NCBI RefSeq assembly: GCF_011065895.1
Contig: NZ_JAALCR010000006.1
Coordinates: 62,001-126,000 of the forward strand
Direction of reading: 5' to 3'
DNA: 64,000 nucleotides
Origin: Paludisphaera rhizosphaerae
GTDB lineage: Bacteria > Planctomycetota > Planctomycetia > Isosphaerales > Isosphaeraceae
The notes below the pieces were generated by a model. The model was not told the origin of the DNA. It saw only the letters and a list, made by a program, of their open reading frames with translations, and searched no databases. The number at the start of each line of letters is the position of its first letter. Position 1 is the first letter of the stretch. Position numbers and translations under genes: made by a program. Shown here in pieces: positions 62,829 to 64,000 of the stretch.

Positions 62829-64000
62829 ATGAAGCGCACGTCGCTTGCGGATACGTCCCGCGCGGCCTTCTCCAGGGAGGGAGTAGCTGTGCCTGAGATC
62901 GACGCCCCACCCGAGGGCCGCGCCGTCGGACGATACCAGCAGCCTTTCTTCTGGGGCCTCTGGGCGGCCGTCATCTTAACGGCGGCGGCCTTCTACTATC
63001 CCAAGGCGGCCGACTCTCGCAGCGCCTTTGTGCGCTGGCAGCCCCAGGTGCTGCAATTCTGGACCGGGACGAACATCTACGACCGGATGTACTTCCCGAA
63101 CCCGCCGATCATGCCCATTACGCTCTATCCGCTGATGACCCTTCCCCCGGTCGCGGCGGCGATGAGCTGGTTCCTCATCAAGGCGGCCCTGACGTCGGTC
63201 GCGCTTTTGATTCTCTTCAACGCCGTCCGCGTGCGGGGCAAGCCGCTGCCGCCGTTCTTTCAGACGGCCGTGCTGGTGCTCTCGCTGCGCCCGATCCTGG
63301 GCGACCTCCACCACGGCAACATCAACCTGCTGATTCTCTTCTTCCTGGCGGTGATGTTCTACGCCTGGCGGACGGGTCGGGATCGCTTGACGGGGCTGAT
63401 GCTGGGGTTGGCGATCTCGTTCAAGGTGACCCCCGCGCTGTTCTTGCCGTACTTCGTCTACAAACGGTCCTGGCGGGCCGTGGGGTGGACGTTCGCAGGG
63501 CTCGTGTTGTTCCTGCTGGTCGTCCCCAGCGTCGTCGTCGGCCCCCAGTTCAACAAGCTCTGCCTGACGACGTGGTGCCAGCGGATCGTCACGCCGTTCA
63601 TCGTCGAGGGGAACGCCAGTCCGCAGGAACAGAACCAGTCGATGGTCGGGGTTTTGACTCGGCTGCTGACCGAGATTCCGCCGGGGACGAACCGCTACGA
63701 CGTCCAGAACGACCTCAACATTGCGTCGCTGCCGCCGGGACTGGTGGGGATCCTTGTGAAGGCGGTGAGCGTCGGCTGCGTCGCCTTGCTGGCGTTCTTC
63801 TGCCGATCGAAGAATCCCGATCGCAAGACCCTCGCGTACCTCGGCGAGGTCTCGCTGGTGGTCCTGACGATGTTGTTCCTGTCGGAGCGGAGCTGGAAGC
63901 ACCACTTCGTCACGCTCGTCTTCCCGTTCACCTATCTAATGTCCGAGCTGTTCTCCCCGCGAACTTCCCCGAAGGCCCGCTGGGGCGTCTTCATGGCGCT
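62829..64000 (+). CDS. glycosyltransferase family 87 (DUF2029)-like membrane protein, truncated by the window end
   Basis: The plus strand is open from ATG 62829 to the window end with at least 390 codons; GTG at 62889, with GGGAGG 8 nt before it, is the better-supported start. The sequence is highly hydrophobic: FFWGLWAAVILTAAAFYY, then ANIYDRMYFPNPPIMPI-like loop (NIYDRMYFPNPPIM), LSLRPILGDLHHGNINLLIL, LGLAISFKVTPALFLPYF and KHHFVTLVFPF. The NIYD..YF.NPP loop, GNIN and K-x-TP motifs are hallmarks of GT87 polyprenol-phosphate mannosyltransferase-like proteins. It lies 36 bp after the previous membrane gene, so probably in one operon. Confidence 0.85.
   Translation, partial: MKRTSLADTSRAAFSREGVAVPEIDAPPEGRAVGRYQQPFFWGLWAAVILTAAAFYYPKAADSRSAFVRWQPQVLQFWTGTNIYDRMYFPNPPIMPITLYPLMTLPPVAAAMSWFLIKAALTSVALLILFNAVRVRGKPLPPFFQTAVLVLSLRPILGDLHHGNINLLILFFLAVMFYAWRTGRDRLTGLMLGLAISFKVTPALFLPYFVYKRSWRAVGWTFAGLVLFLLVVPSVVVGPQFNKLCLTTWCQRIVTPFIVEGNASPQEQNQSMVGVLTRLLTEIPPGTNRYDVQNDLNIASLPPGLVGILVKAVSVGCVALLAFFCRSKNPDRKTLAYLGEVSLVVLTMLFLSERSWKHHFVTLVFPFTYLMSELFSPRTSPKARWGVFMA

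Noticed and set aside
62976-63905. 309-codon minus-strand frame at the right edge
   Set aside because: Antisense to the GT87-like gene, composed of Arg/Gln/His-rich low-complexity sequence.
1-64000. CRISPR array, prophage, restriction-modification or other defence island
   Set aside because: No regularly spaced repeats, cas genes, phage structural genes or methyltransferases were seen; the DUF559 gene alone is not evidence of a defence system.

Overview
The window is a high-GC chromosomal segment that reads like a planctomycete, most likely Isosphaeraceae (Singulisphaera/Paludisphaera/Isosphaera type). The evidence is three DUF1559 proteins with type IV pilin-like N-termini, small transthyretin-like lipoproteins, PEP-CTERM proteins, Tat-exported Gfo/Idh/MocA and FAD oxidoreductases, a cysteine-rich 'YTV' type surface protein and a giant BlaR-like protein. 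The genus is inferred from family content only. I see no rRNA, CRISPR array, intact insertion sequence or prophage.

Layout. 0.2-13.4 kb: a secreted helical-repeat protein, a membrane-anchored zinc-ribbon/HtrA-like protease, a VOC protein, two Tat-exported oxidoreductases with a strong terminator between them, a WD40-like protein, a metallophosphoesterase and its XylR-like (AraC) regulator. 13.5-19.3 kb: a tandem duplication of [177-nt leader + DUF1559 + lipoprotein], then a third lipoprotein and a FabF-type ketoacyl synthase. 19.3-25 kb: a PEP-CTERM protein, a fossil of a fabF 3' end, DoxX, a secreted protein with four GWK repeats, an LCIB-like putative carbonic anhydrase and a 51-aa membrane peptide. 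25-31.2 kb (minus strand): GH31 glycosidase, copper-radical (galactose/glyoxal) oxidase, a small secreted Cys-containing protein and DUF1559, apparently one carbohydrate-oxidation cluster. 31.2-36.3 kb: a vanadium haloperoxidase alone between two roughly 1.6-kb gene graveyards holding an orphan Tat leader, an IS630-type fossil, a REP-associated (Y1/HUH) transposase fossil and a diverged 166-bp repeat pair.

36.3-51.5 kb: sulfotransferase, YTV-like protein, DUF5009/YeiB-like membrane acyltransferase, a second PEP-CTERM protein, a phosphodiesterase/phosphatase-TPR fusion, nitrilase, lipoate ligase-like protein, aldo/keto reductase, an MFS transporter with an overlapping partner gene, acyl-CoA desaturase, a B12/radical SAM protein of the HpnP-like group and an alpha/beta hydrolase. 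51.6-51.95 kb: a CAU-anticodon tRNA gene split in its anticodon loop by a 264-nt group I intron. 52-64 kb: an NTF2-like protein, a 2371-residue M56 metallopeptidase carrying four long beta-rich repeat units and coupled to its BlaI repressor, a DUF559 gene bracketed by perfect 49-bp inverted repeats, and two membrane proteins, the second a GT87-type glycosyltransferase cut by the window end.

The most noteworthy items are the intron-containing tRNA, the giant BlaR-like sensor fusion, the DUF559/inverted-repeat unit, the duplicated DUF1559 cassette with its conserved leader, the LCIB-like protein, and the haloperoxidase between transposon fossils. No assignment was checked by database search; all rest on motif recognition.
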